Positions 16,081-24,422 of a stretch of 39,448 bases of DNA are shown here, one piece after another. A program made the position numbers and the translations under genes. Location of the stretch: positions 1 through 39,448 of the forward strand of contig DLMH01000172.1 of assembly GCA_002478115.1 (NCBI GenBank). Reading direction: 5' to 3'. Within the stretch, counting starts at the first letter, position 1. Every line of letters starts with the position of its first letter. The DNA comes from Candidatus Acidiferrum typicum. Lineage in GTDB: Bacteria > Acidobacteriota > Terriglobia > Acidiferrales > UBA7541. The notes under the pieces are model-generated. The model was not told the origin of the DNA. It saw only the letters and a program-made list of their open reading frames with translations, and ran no database searches.

Positions 16081-19000
16081 ATGTCGAAAGAATTGGTTAT
16101 ATCGGCGGGCTCGCACGAGCGACGTGTCGCCATTTTGGAAGACGGACAGCTAGTCGAGATCTACATTGAGCGTGAGAAAGAGTTCGCGCTCGTCGGCAGC
16201 ATCTACAAGGGAAAAGTCACGCGCGTTCTGCCGGGCATGCAATCGGCATTCGTGGATATCGGCCTGGATGGCGACGCGTTCCTGTATGTCAGCGACGTTT
16301 TCGAAAACCTCGAGGATTACGATCATGGTCAGCCTCACGGAGATGCGCCCTCGCTGGCGGCTCAGGGAGGACCGGCCATCGAAGTTCTGCCGGGGGAAAC
16401 GCTGGCGGCAGCGGTGCACGAAGAGGTGCGCCTGGACGAAGAAACGGAAGACCGCGGAGGCTACGAGGAGCGGGCGGGTGGCGAAGAGTATCACGGCCAC
16501 GAGCCGGATCACTCTGTAGAACCGGGCAACGCAGTTGATGCGCCGCACGGCGAAGAACCCGGCGGGGACTCGGAAGTTTCCGAACCGGAGGAGCGCCAGC
16601 CGGATTCCAATGCCTCTGCTCCCCAGAATTTTGCTCCCTCCTACAACCCCACACGGAATTATCCGCCGCGTATTGGAAACGATCGCGGCCCGGGTCAGGA
16701 CCGTGGCGATCGCGGCGGCGATCGCGGACGCGGGCGGGGAGGACGCTGGGGACGCCGGCGTGGCGGAAGCAGCGATCGCGATCGCGGTGGACGTCACCGC
16801 AGCCCAGGCGGACGGAATTTGCCTCCCTCGAAGTACGCTTCGCCGCAGGGCGAACGCGATTCGCGCGGCTTTGACAATCGCCGCCCTTCGGGTGATCGCG
16901 GCCCAAGCACGCCGGTCGAGCGGAAGGAGGACGACATCGTCCTGCCGGGTGAATCGCTCGCCAAGTATCGCGGGCGTCCGGTGCCACCTCCGGTCGAGCC
17001 GTTGGGAGACCACGAGCCCGAGGAGCGCCAGCCCGATTTTGAACAGCAGCCCGCGCGGCCGGCGGCCGGCATGCAGCCGAACTCCGGCGTGCCACGGCGT
17101 TTCTCCGGAAGCTTGCCACATTGGGTTCTAGCGGACACCGAAGCGGAAGGCGAAGCGGCCGCTGGCGGTGAAGCACGGACGGAAGAGACTCACGCTGCCG
17201 CCGAATCCCCCGAGCAGGAGACTGCGCGTGCGGAAGAGCGCCGCGAGGAAGCTCACGCCGAGGCGCACCACAACGGAACCTCCGGCCTTAGCGAGGAAGA
17301 ACTCTCCGCACTCTCTTCGCGGCTGGTTGAGGCCAAGCATGAAGAGACCCAGGCGCGGGCCGAAGCGGATTCGCACGTAGGCGGCCCGGTCTTTGAAGAA
17401 GAAGGCGAAGGGTCCCACGAGGAGCACCACGAGGATTTTCACGAGGAAGCTCACGAAGACGCGCGTGACGCCGAGGACCACGTTTCCGAGGAGGAGCTTG
17501 CCGAGGAATCCGAGCAGGAGGCGCGGGAGCGCGGCGAAGAAGAATCCGAGGAAGAACAGGACGAGCGAGAAGAGCGAGAAGATCGTCAAGAGCAGGAAGA
17601 ACATCAGGAAGTGATCGAAGCGGCTAAAGCAGCCTTCGATCGCGAGGAAGGCGGGGGGCGCACCGAGGGGGGACAGTACGAGTCCATTCCGGCACAGGGC
17701 GCCACCAGTGAAACGAGCATCGAGGAAGACGTCGTGCTCCTTCCCGGCGAAACGCGCAGCCCGCGCAGTGCGAGCGCACCGCGCGAGGAATTTGTGCGGC
17801 GTGATTCGGCGCGCATCGGCAGCAACCCGCGCTCCCGCTTCCAGCGGCCGCAGCGCGGTCGGGATGACCGGGGGCCGCGTGGACGCCAGGACGGACGCCG
17901 CGATCGAGGTGATCGGGGCGACCAAGGAGATCGTGGTGACCGGGGAGGTGACCGGGGAGATCGGGGCGACCGAGGTGGCGACCGGGGCCGCGGGCGCTTT
18001 GAGCGCCACGGACATGGTCCTCACCGCGGGCATCATGCCGGGCATGCGCCGCAGCGCCGTCCGCAGCTCATTTCCGAAATGCTGAAGTCGGGCCAGGATG
18101 TCGTCGTACAGATTGCCAAGGAACCTCTGGGCAAGAAGGGCGCGCGCATCACCAGCCACGTGGCCTTGCCGGGACGCTTCCTGGTGTACATGCCGACGAT
18201 TGACCACATCGGGGTTTCCCGCAAGATTGCCAGCGCGGAAAACCGCTCGCGCCTTCGCCGTCTGGTTGGCGAAGCGCGTGGCAGTTATCCGGGCGGCTTC
18301 ATCGTGCGCACAGCCGCAGGCGACGCGACGGACGATGAAATCCGCACGGACATCGAGTTCCTGGGCAAGACGTGGAATGAGATCAAGCACAAGAACGACG
18401 ATCGCAAAGCGCCCTCGCTGCTGCACCGCGACCTGAACCTGGTCGAGCGTATCCTTCGCGACTACGTCAGCGACGATTTCACGGGCATTTGGATTGACAA
18501 CGAAGAGGAATACAGCAAGGTGGTGGAATTCGTCAGCCGCTTCCAGCCAAAACTCGTCACCAAGGTCAAGCTCTACACCAAGGAGCAGCCGATCTTCGAG
18601 GAGTTCGGCATCCAGCACGAACTGGACAAGGCGCTGCGCGCCAAGGTGTGGCTGAAGTCCGGCGGCTACATCGTCATCAACCACACGGAAGCGCTGGTGG
18701 CCATCGACGTCAACACCGGGAAATTCGTGGGCAAGGGCTCCACGCGCCTCGAGGACACCATCGTCAAGACCAACCTGGAAGCCGTGAAGGAGATCGTGCG
18801 GCAGATTCGTTTGCGCGACCTCGGCGGCATCATTGTGGTGGACTTCATCGACATGGAGGAGCGACGCAACCGCGAAAAGGTGCTGATGGCGCTGCAGTCG
18901 GCGCTGGAGCAGGACAAGGCGCCGTCGAAGGCCCTTTCGTTCAATGAGTTTGGCCTCGTGTGCATCACGCGCAAGCGCACCAAGCAAGCGCTGGAGCGCG

Positions 19001-19269
19001 TGCTTTGCCAGCCCTGCCCGTATTGCACGGGCTCGGGCATGGTCAAGTCCATCCCCACGCTCTGCTACGAAATTCAGTCGGAAGCGCGAAAGATGGCCGT
19101 GGCCGATCACGAAGGGCCGAACCTCACGCTGCGCGTGCATCCGGAAATAGCCAAGGCGCTGAAGACACGCGAGTCCATTTTGATCGATGAACTCGAGCAG
19201 AACGCGCACAAGCACATCATCATCCAGTCCGATGCGACGCTGCACTGGGAGCAGTACGACATCTACTAG
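16081..19269 (+). CDS. RNase E/G family endoribonuclease with a ~585-residue insertion in its S1 domain
   Basis: Of 1062 residues, only about 1-75 and 661-1062 align with RNase G/E. The N-terminus (MSKELVISAGSHERRVAILEDG, YKGKVTRVLPGMQSAFVDIG) starts the S1 RNA-binding domain; the protein resumes at residue 661 (QLISEMLKSGQDVVVQIAKE). Catalytic metal ligands are expected at D876 (AIDVNTG) and in D921-FI-D924-MEE. The Zn-link CPxC is C979-PY-C982. The insertion holds an Arg/Gly block (about 200-245), a Glu/Ala/His-rich acidic block (about 345-520), a second Asp-Arg-Gly-Asp repeat block (about 584-655) and three VLPGE(S/T) motifs at 102-107, 287-292 and 553-558. The enzyme makes single-strand cuts in mRNA and rRNA precursors. 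The insertion could dock RNA or degradosome partners, as the C-terminal tail of E. coli RNase E does. AGGAG lies just before ATG. Confidence 0.93.
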   Translation: MSKELVISAGSHERRVAILEDGQLVEIYIEREKEFALVGSIYKGKVTRVLPGMQSAFVDIGLDGDAFLYVSDVFENLEDYDHGQPHGDAPSLAAQGGPAIEVLPGETLAAAVHEEVRLDEETEDRGGYEERAGGEEYHGHEPDHSVEPGNAVDAPHGEEPGGDSEVSEPEERQPDSNASAPQNFAPSYNPTRNYPPRIGNDRGPGQDRGDRGGDRGRGRGGRWGRRRGGSSDRDRGGRHRSPGGRNLPPSKYASPQGERDSRGFDNRRPSGDRGPSTPVERKEDDIVLPGESLAKYRGRPVPPPVEPLGDHEPEERQPDFEQQPARPAAGMQPNSGVPRRFSGSLPHWVLADTEAEGEAAAGGEARTEETHAAAESPEQETARAEERREEAHAEAHHNGTSGLSEEELSALSSRLVEAKHEETQARAEADSHVGGPVFEEEGEGSHEEHHEDFHEEAHEDARDAEDHVSEEELAEESEQEARERGEEESEEEQDEREEREDRQEQEEHQEVIEAAKAAFDREEGGGRTEGGQYESIPAQGATSETSIEEDVVLLPGETRSPRSASAPREEFVRRDSARIGSNPRSRFQRPQRGRDDRGPRGRQDGRRDRGDRGDQGDRGDRGGDRGDRGDRGGDRGRGRFERHGHGPHRGHHAGHAPQRRPQLISEMLKSGQDVVVQIAKEPLGKKGARITSHVALPGRFLVYMPTIDHIGVSRKIASAENRSRLRRLVGEARGSYPGGFIVRTAAGDATDDEIRTDIEFLGKTWNEIKHKNDDRKAPSLLHRDLNLVERILRDYVSDDFTGIWIDNEEEYSKVVEFVSRFQPKLVTKVKLYTKEQPIFEEFGIQHELDKALRAKVWLKSGGYIVINHTEALVAIDVNTGKFVGKGSTRLEDTIVKTNLEAVKEIVRQIRLRDLGGIIVVDFIDMEERRNREKVLMALQSALEQDKAPSKALSFNEFGLVCITRKRTKQALERVLCQPCPYCTGSGMVKSIPTLCYEIQSEARKMAVADHEGPNLTLRVHPEIAKALKTRESILIDELEQNAHKHIIIQSDATLHWEQYDIY
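17892..18000 (+). repeat. In-gene minisatellite encoding DRGD/DRGG repeats
   Basis: Within the RNase insertion, 9- to 12-base units of the GATCGGGGCGAC / GACCGGGGAGGT kind repeat about a dozen times and encode Asp-Arg-Gly-Asp/Gly repeats. Such a tract can change length by slippage while keeping the frame. Confidence 0.7.
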
Positions 19270-19295
19270 TTTTCAGTAAGCAGTTTTGAGTAAGG
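19267..19295 (+). repeat. AGTTTTCAG / AGTTTTGAG low-complexity repeat after the RNase gene
   Basis: Begins at the TAG stop and resembles the run after mreB (8378-8410). Confidence 0.4.
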
Positions 19296-19300
19296 CAAGG

Positions 19301-19326
19301 CGCCCGGGCGATGAGCCCGGGCGTTT
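19301..19326 (+). terminator. Rho-independent terminator of the RNase E/G gene
   Basis: CGCCCGGGC (19301-19309) pairs perfectly with GCCCGGGCG (19315-19323) across a five-base loop and is followed by TTT. It separates the RNase gene from the TIR-PIN pair, which therefore needs its own promoter. Confidence 0.7.
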
Positions 19327-19403
19327 CTGCCTCTGGCTTGCGTCGATCCTTTGGAAACTTTTCACTGTTCTTTTCGACCACCGGACGTAAGATGATAGCT
19401 ACC

Positions 19404-19898
19404 ATGGCTTTCAAGGTATTCCTCAGCTACAGTGTCGACCCCGACGAACAGGCGATCGTATGGAGATTGCAGACGCTCGCGGCAGCACATGGCATCGAAG
19501 TATTCGTTCCGCAACGGCCGGGGTTCGCTCTGCCATCCTCGAAAAGAAACGCGATCTTGCAGGACCAAGTCCGCGGTGCGATCGACCGTTGCGACTGCCT
19601 CCTGGCTATCGTCACTACAAGCACTGGATCAGCCGTTGAAAAAGAACTCAATTACGCCTTGGGTAGAAACAAGCTCATCATCCCCATTGTTGAAGCTGGC
19701 GTGGCGGACCACTCCATTCTCAGCAGACTCAAGCCCATTTTTCGGTTCTCGCGCTGGGATACACCCGGAAAAATCGAAAATGATGTCGTCGCATTCCTAA
19801 AGGAACAAAAGCAGGGTAAGGAAAATGTCCAGGCTGTCGGTGCGCTGGTCGCTATCGGCATGGGTCTCTTACTCCTCTCAAGCCTTTCAAAGGAATAG
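19404..19898 (+). CDS. TIR-domain protein with C-terminal membrane segment
   Basis: The 164-residue protein opens with the TIR (TIR_2-like) box 1 sequence AFKVFLSYSVDPDE, then the second strand HGIEVFVPQR, the helix and strand AIDRCDCLLAIVTTSTG, and SAVEKELNYALGRNKLIIPIVE. E81 sits where NAD-cleaving TIR domains carry their catalytic Glu. One hydrophobic segment at about 143-161 (VGALVAIGMGLLLLSSL) ends the protein, so the TIR domain should face the cytoplasm while tethered to the membrane. Bacterial TIR proteins often act in phage defence by consuming NAD or making signal nucleotides; activity here is inferred. The stop is followed immediately by the start of a PIN-domain gene. ATG 19392 four codons upstream is an alternative start; neither has a good ribosome site. 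GC content is visibly lower than in neighbouring genes. Confidence 0.75.
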   Translation: MAFKVFLSYSVDPDEQAIVWRLQTLAAAHGIEVFVPQRPGFALPSSKRNAILQDQVRGAIDRCDCLLAIVTTSTGSAVEKELNYALGRNKLIIPIVEAGVADHSILSRLKPIFRFSRWDTPGKIENDVVAFLKEQKQGKENVQAVGALVAIGMGLLLLSSLSKE

Positions 19899-20393
19899 TT
19901 GCGCGCGGCCGTCATAGACAGCGGTCCTCTTATCAACTTGGCTCACCTGGAGCTTGTAATACCTTTATCTCTGTTCTTCGACGTGATCTACATCCCGATC
20001 AGCGTTCAGCGGGAAGTTAACGTCAAGCATCGCTTCCGTTATCGCCTCCGAAAGCTTTTTGAAAGCGGTCGCTTTGCCAGATGCATGTCCGCGGACAAGG
20101 TGAACGTCGAGTTGCTGACCGCGGAGCTGGGTGAAGGCGAGGCGGAAGCAATTGTGCAGGGTCAGGAAAAGAATACTGCAGTATTCATTGGGGACGAGCG
20201 CCGGGCCAGATCAATTGCCAAAGCCAAAGGCCTCAAACCAGTGGGCACTGTCGCGATCTTGGCTCGGCTCCAATTGGAAGGCTTCGCCGAGGGAACCAGA
20301 GAGCTAGTCGCAAAGCTCCGGAGGGACTTGGACTTCCGGGTTACCAACTCAATTGTCGAAGAGTGCATAGCCAAGGCTGGCGAACCAATCTGA
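19899..20393 (+). CDS. PIN-domain protein of the DUF3368 type (putative toxin nuclease)
   Basis: The 164-residue protein fits the DUF3368 group of PIN-like nucleases. It has D7 in AVIDSGPLINLA, the acidic E39 in ISVQREV, LGEGEAEAIV with E79/E81/E83, and D99 in FIGDERRARSIAKAKGLKPVGTVAILARL. These acidic positions form the metal site of PIN ribonucleases. DUF3368 proteins are usually toxins paired with a small UPF0175-type antitoxin; no such gene is present. Instead the start codon TTG abuts the TAG of the TIR gene (19896-19898), with AAAGGA serving as ribosome site inside the TIR gene's end, which implies translational coupling. The real partner thus appears to be the TIR protein. Confidence 0.78.
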   Translation: MRAAVIDSGPLINLAHLELVIPLSLFFDVIYIPISVQREVNVKHRFRYRLRKLFESGRFARCMSADKVNVELLTAELGEGEAEAIVQGQEKNTAVFIGDERRARSIAKAKGLKPVGTVAILARLQLEGFAEGTRELVAKLRRDLDFRVTNSIVEECIAKAGEPI

Positions 20394-20617
20394 ACCGCGA
20401 GCTTACTAGACCCACAATCGCTACTGCATTGAGGCCGCACGCCTGATTGCCGACAGCGGGCCCGCAAGCTGCCTGTGAAGGTAGCTCCGGAGTACGTCAT
20501 TTTAGCTGGCGGTGAATTGTAAAAGCGGTATCCTACGAGCGATGCGCGCTCCTGCCACAATTTAGCGAATTCCGGCCAGGCCTTGCGCCTGGTCCTTCCA
20601 CGAGGAGAATGCCAATC
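20394..20617. other. Intergenic, upstream of the serine hydrolase
   Basis: No gene is seen. A TATCCT at about 20529-20534 may be a -10 for the downstream gene, giving a leader of about 75 bases. GAGGAG at 20602-20607 is its ribosome site. Confidence 0.35.
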
Positions 20618-22499
20618 GTGAAATCCATCACTCGCCTCTTTCTTTTCTGCCTGCTCGCGATTCCCTGTTTTGCCCAGAACAAGAAAGAGGAGACGCCGAA
20701 GCCGGCGCAGTCCATTGAAGAACTTAAGCAACAATTGGAGAAGATCCTCAAGGACACGCACACACCGGGCATGGCCGTCGCGATCGTACACCGCGAGGGT
20801 CCCGAGTGGATTGCAGGTCTCGGCAAAGCGGATGTAGCCGCGGATCGTACCACAAGTCCGGAGACACTGTTCCGCATCGGCTCAACTTCCAAGGCTTTCG
20901 CCGCGCTGTCCATCCTTAAGCTAGCCAATGAGGGCAAGCTTTCGCTGGAAGATCCTGTGCACAAGCTGGCCCCTGAGGTTTCAGAATCGCTGGGAAGCGA
21001 GTGACCCGGTGCGCGTTGTGGATCTCCTGGAACACACAACCGGCTGGGACGACATGCACTTGCGCGAATACGCGAAGGATGCTCCAGGAATGAGCCTGCG
21101 CGAAGCGCTGGATTATGACCACCACTCGCGCATTTCACGCTGGCGGCCGGGCACCCGCATGGCCTACTGCAATTCAGGGCCTGCCGTTGCCGCCTACATC
21201 GTGGAGAAGATTACTGGTCAACGCTTCGAAGATTACGTGACGCAAAACTTTTTCGAGCCCATCGGCATGAAAACAGCAACCTATTTTCAGACGGCTTCGC
21301 CGCCGCTGACGACCCTGTATCACCCTGATGGCAAAACTCCCTATCCCTACTGGAACATTCTGTATCGTCCGGCCGGTTCGATCAACGCCTCCGCCAAGGA
21401 CATGGCAGCTTACGTTCAGTTCTATCTCAATCGCGGCACCGTAAACGGCACGCAAGTGATGCCGGCAAGTTCGATTGATCGCATGGAAATCCCCACCCGG
21501 ACTTGGGCGGCGCAACAAGGATTGAAAACGGGCTATGGCATGAGCAACTACTGGAGCATCCACGAGGGCTTCGTTTACCACGGACACAATGGAGGAGTCG
21601 AAGGCGGCCTGACGGAAATGGCGTATCTGCCCGACTACGGCGTGGGCTACTTCTACAGCATCAACGCAGGGAATGGCGACGCGTTTGAGAAGATCGGCAA
21701 GGCCATCCGTGCTTACGTCACACGCGATCTGCAAAAACCAACGCTGCCGCCGGTGGCGTCGCTGCCCGCGAATGTCAGCGCATATGCGGGTTGGTACCAA
21801 CTGGACTCGCCGCGCAATGAGATGACTCACTTCCTCGAGCGCCTGTTGGGGTTAGTACTTGTCCGCTTTGACGACGGCAAACTCCTCGCAAGCACTCTGG
21901 GTGGACGAAATCAAGTTTCCGTCCCTGTTACCGGTGCGCAGTTCCGCGATGTGCCCAAGAAAGGGCTGCCCGATCCCGTGGCCACGGTTGAATTGCTCAC
22001 CCCCAACGCCAAAGGCCAATTCATTCAGATCGGCGGCGGGACGCAGACCATTAAGCGCATCCCCACCTGGCTCGCGTTCGCGGAGATTATTCTCACGGCG
22101 TGGTTCGTGCTCGCCGTCGTCGCGGTCCTGGTCTATGCGCCGTTCTGGCTCCTTGGCGGGCTCAGCAAAAAGCGCCGCCGCCCGGAGGAGCGATGGATGA
22201 GATTGTGGCCGCTGATCGCGGTGTTGAGCTTGGCAGCGGTTGTGGTCATATTTATGCTCGCCAGCGATGACCTGATTTCGCGAATGGGGCATCTGACGGG
22301 GTGGTCCGCTGCTTTCTTCCTGGCCACCGTGGATTATGGTGTCGCTTCCGTAGCAGGCGCCATCGCCTTGTGGCGCGCACCCAAACAAGAGGTTCGCTGC
22401 TGGGTCCGCAGGTTTTCGACGGCGGTCATCCTGGCACTGCTGATCGCCGCTGCCTACCTTGCTTATTGGGGCGTTATCGGCCTGCGCACCTGGGCTTAG
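20618..22499 (+). pseudogene. Beta-lactamase-family (class C-like) serine hydrolase with membrane tail, frameshifted
   Basis: The first frame runs to a TGA at 21002-21004; the rest continues in the next frame to 22499. Dropping one T of the TTT at 20979-20981 joins them as LAPEV-QNRWEASDPVRVVDLLEHTTGW, matching the family, so one base has been gained (or two lost). The restored protein of about 626 residues has a signal peptide (MKSITRLFLFCLLAIPCFAQ), the S-T-S-K active-site motif at about residues 89-92, a YCN motif (AYCNSGPAVA), HNGGVEGG and four C-terminal membrane segments. Such proteins act as esterases or D-aminopeptidases as often as beta-lactamases. The start is GTG 20618 (GAGGAG ten bases before) rather than ATG 20609, which is too close. 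If the shift is real, the gene is probably inactive; if not, it is an assembly indel. Confidence 0.8.
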
Positions 22500-22532
22500 C
22501 ATTTCTTTACAAGGAGCAGACAGGAGGCAACG

Positions 22533-23516
22533 ATGCGCTGCCGTGTGTTGGGAAGAACCCCCTACAAAATCTCGGAGGTGAGTTTTGGCGCATGGGCCAT
22601 CGGGGGCTCGTGGGGCGCGGTATCGGATGAAGAATCCTTGGCCGCACTGCACAAAGCGATTGACTGCGGCGTCAACTTTATCGATACCGCCGACGTTTAT
22701 GGAGATGGGCGAAGCGAGCGGCTGACTGCAAAACTTAAAAAGAGCAGGAAGGACGAAATCGTCGTGGCGACAAAGGCTGGCCGGCGGCTGCCCCAGCAGA
22801 CGGTTGAAGGGTATAACCGGGAGAATTTGACGGCGTGGGTCGAGCAGAGCCTGCGGAATCTTTCGACCGACGCTTTGGACCTGTTACAACTCCACTGTCC
22901 TCCTCACGAGGTCTACGACAGGCCCGAAATTTTTAGCATTCTCGACGGTTTGGTGCGAGCCGGGAAAATTCGGTACTACGGTGTCAGCGTTGAGAAAGTG
23001 GAAGAGGCTTTGCGGGCCATTCAGTATCCCAACCTTCAGACCGTGCAGATCATCTTTAATTGTTTTCGCCAGCGTCCGGCGGAAGTTTTCTTTGCCCAGG
23101 CGAAACAGAGGCACGTGGGCATTCTTGCGCGCGTGCCGCTCGCTAGCGGTCTGCTCACGGGTAAGCTCGGCCGGGATTCCACTTTTCCAAAGGACGACCA
23201 CAGGAATTTCAACCGGCGCGGCGAGGCTTTTGATATCGGCGAAACCTTTTCCGGTGTGGATTACGATCTTGGCCTCGAGGCGGTGGAAGAGATCCGTAAA
23301 CTCCTGCCTGCCGGCGTTTCGATGAGTCAGTTTGCACTGCGCTGGATCTTGATGTTCGATGCGGTGAGCTGCGCGATACCCGGAGGAAAACGGTCCGAGC
23401 AGGTTGCCGAAAACTGCCAGTCTTCAGAGCTGCCACCGCTAACGGAAGTAGCGATGGCCGGCGTGCGCCGTATCTATGAAAGCAAGATTCGTCCGTTGGT
23501 GGGAGCGCGCTGGTGA
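22533..23516 (+). CDS. Aldo/keto reductase
   Basis: The 327-residue protein is a complete aldo/keto reductase barrel: GRTPYKISEVSFGAWAIGG at the start, catalytic tetrad D51, Y56 (NFIDTADVYGDGRSE), K81 (VVATKAG) and H121 (LLQLHCPP), then YYGVSVEKVEEA and the cofactor-binding region near AIPGGKRSEQVAEN. These cytosolic enzymes reduce aldehydes or ketones, or oxidise sugars, with NADP(H). The family member is not resolved and no pathway neighbours point to a substrate. GGAGG precedes ATG by about six bases. It begins 33 bases after the serine hydrolase and may share its transcript. Confidence 0.92.
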   Translation: MRCRVLGRTPYKISEVSFGAWAIGGSWGAVSDEESLAALHKAIDCGVNFIDTADVYGDGRSERLTAKLKKSRKDEIVVATKAGRRLPQQTVEGYNRENLTAWVEQSLRNLSTDALDLLQLHCPPHEVYDRPEIFSILDGLVRAGKIRYYGVSVEKVEEALRAIQYPNLQTVQIIFNCFRQRPAEVFFAQAKQRHVGILARVPLASGLLTGKLGRDSTFPKDDHRNFNRRGEAFDIGETFSGVDYDLGLEAVEEIRKLLPAGVSMSQFALRWILMFDAVSCAIPGGKRSEQVAENCQSSELPPLTEVAMAGVRRIYESKIRPLVGARW

Positions 23517-23669
23517 AGTAGTGCCCGGTGCGATAAGTTCGACGGGCGCACCTTTAACACGTTGATACAACTTCGGGTGGCCATCCATTGGCATCCTTCA
23601 GCAAGCGCGGCCCCAAAAATAATGTAACCTTGGAGCTTCCCGGACAGTAAGTGTAGATAGAGGCGGTGC
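23517..23669 (+). other. Upstream region of the ECF sigma operon
   Basis: The 153-base gap contains TGTAACCTTGGAG (from about 23624) and, about 16-20 bases on, GTAAGTGTAGA. This loosely resembles a bipartite ECF-type promoter and could serve autoregulation, but the match is weak. A GAGGCGG ribosome site precedes the sigma gene. Confidence 0.25.
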
Positions 23670-24191
23670 ATGGAACTGCTGGAGCGATTCGCAGCGGGCG
23701 ATGTGAATGCCTTCGAAGCGCTTTTCCGGCAGCACCAGGGCGAAATCTTTCGCTGGCTCATGCGCATCGTCCGCAATACCGCCGTTGCCGAGGATTTGAC
23801 CTTGGAAACTTTCTGGCGCATGCACCGGGCCCACGCCCGCTTCGACCCGGCCATGGGAAATTGCGGCGCGTGGCTGCGGCGCATCGCCACGAACGCGGCC
23901 ATCGATCACCTTCGTCATGCGCGCCGCGAAGTGCCTTTGCCGGACGAGCTGCCCGCCACGGCGCAGCAGCCGCCCGGAGAGCAACTCGAGCTTCGCCGCG
24001 AAATTCATCGGGCGATGAACAAGCTTTCGCCGCGCCTTCGCGCCGTTGTCTTGCTCGCGCTGGTGGAGGAAGAGCCCTACGAGAGCATCGCCGAGGCCCT
24101 GGGGATTTCAGAAAGCGCCGTGAAGTTGCGTGTCTTTCGCGGCGTGCGCATCTTGAGAAAAACGCTATCGCAGGCAGGAGTCCACCTATGA
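23670..24191 (+). CDS. ECF-type RNA polymerase sigma factor
   Basis: The 173-residue protein contains sigma region 2 (about 8-80: DVNAFEALFRQHQGEIFRWL, RNTAVAEDLTLETFWRMHR, GAWLRRIATNAAIDHLRHARR) and region 4 (about 112-165: MNKLSPRLRAVVLLALVEEE, YESIAEALGISESAVKLRVFRG), joined by a short linker, and lacks regions 1 and 3. This is the group 4 (extracytoplasmic function) layout. It overlaps the next gene by four bases (ATGA), an arrangement typical of a sigma/anti-sigma pair. The stress or signal is not shown by the sequence; the convergent Spy-like gene next to the operon hints at envelope stress. Confidence 0.93.
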   Translation: MELLERFAAGDVNAFEALFRQHQGEIFRWLMRIVRNTAVAEDLTLETFWRMHRAHARFDPAMGNCGAWLRRIATNAAIDHLRHARREVPLPDELPATAQQPPGEQLELRREIHRAMNKLSPRLRAVVLLALVEEEPYESIAEALGISESAVKLRVFRGVRILRKTLSQAGVHL

Positions 24192-24409
24192 AAGAACCGG
24201 AAATTGACGATCTGAAGAAGCGGTTGAAGGATTCTCTGCCCCCCGCTCACGGCGTCGAACTCGGGCGCGACCTGTGGCCGGCGATGCTGCAGCGGCTCGA
24301 TCAGCGCACGTTACGCGTGCCCTGGTGGGATTGGGCCTTGCTCGCGACCCTTGCTGCCGTGCTTTGCTTTTTCCCGGGAATCATTCCCGCGTTGTTGTAC
24401 CACCTGTAA
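24188..24409 (+). CDS. Small single-pass membrane protein, candidate anti-sigma factor
   Basis: The 73-residue product (start MKEPEIDDLKKRLKD, then LGRDLWPAMLQRLDQ) has a charged, helical cytoplasmic half of about 48 residues and one membrane segment (WDWALLATLAAVLCFFPGIIPALL). Its start overlaps the sigma stop by four bases. Position, size and topology suggest an anti-sigma factor, but the HxxxCxxC zinc motif of ZAS anti-sigma domains is missing and no periplasmic sensor domain follows the membrane segment. It would be an unusually small one. No family is recognised with certainty. Confidence 0.75.
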   Translation: MKEPEIDDLKKRLKDSLPPAHGVELGRDLWPAMLQRLDQRTLRVPWWDWALLATLAAVLCFFPGIIPALLYHL

Positions 24410-24422
24410 GAAAGGAGTAACC

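Noticed and set aside
17892..18000. CRISPR-like tandem repeat
   Set aside because: Units are contiguous without spacers, in frame and code for DRGD repeats within a real gene.
17128..19245. A 705-codon open frame antisense to the RNase E/G gene
   Set aside because: It mirrors the reading frame of a GC-rich gene with clear catalytic motifs, and its translation has no family signature. The same applies to long antisense frames at 1103-2137, 3272-4015, 5860-7179 and 37696-39393.
19311..19403. Longer TIR protein starting at 19311
   Set aside because: It would begin inside the terminator hairpin of the RNase gene, and the added residues are not TIR-like.
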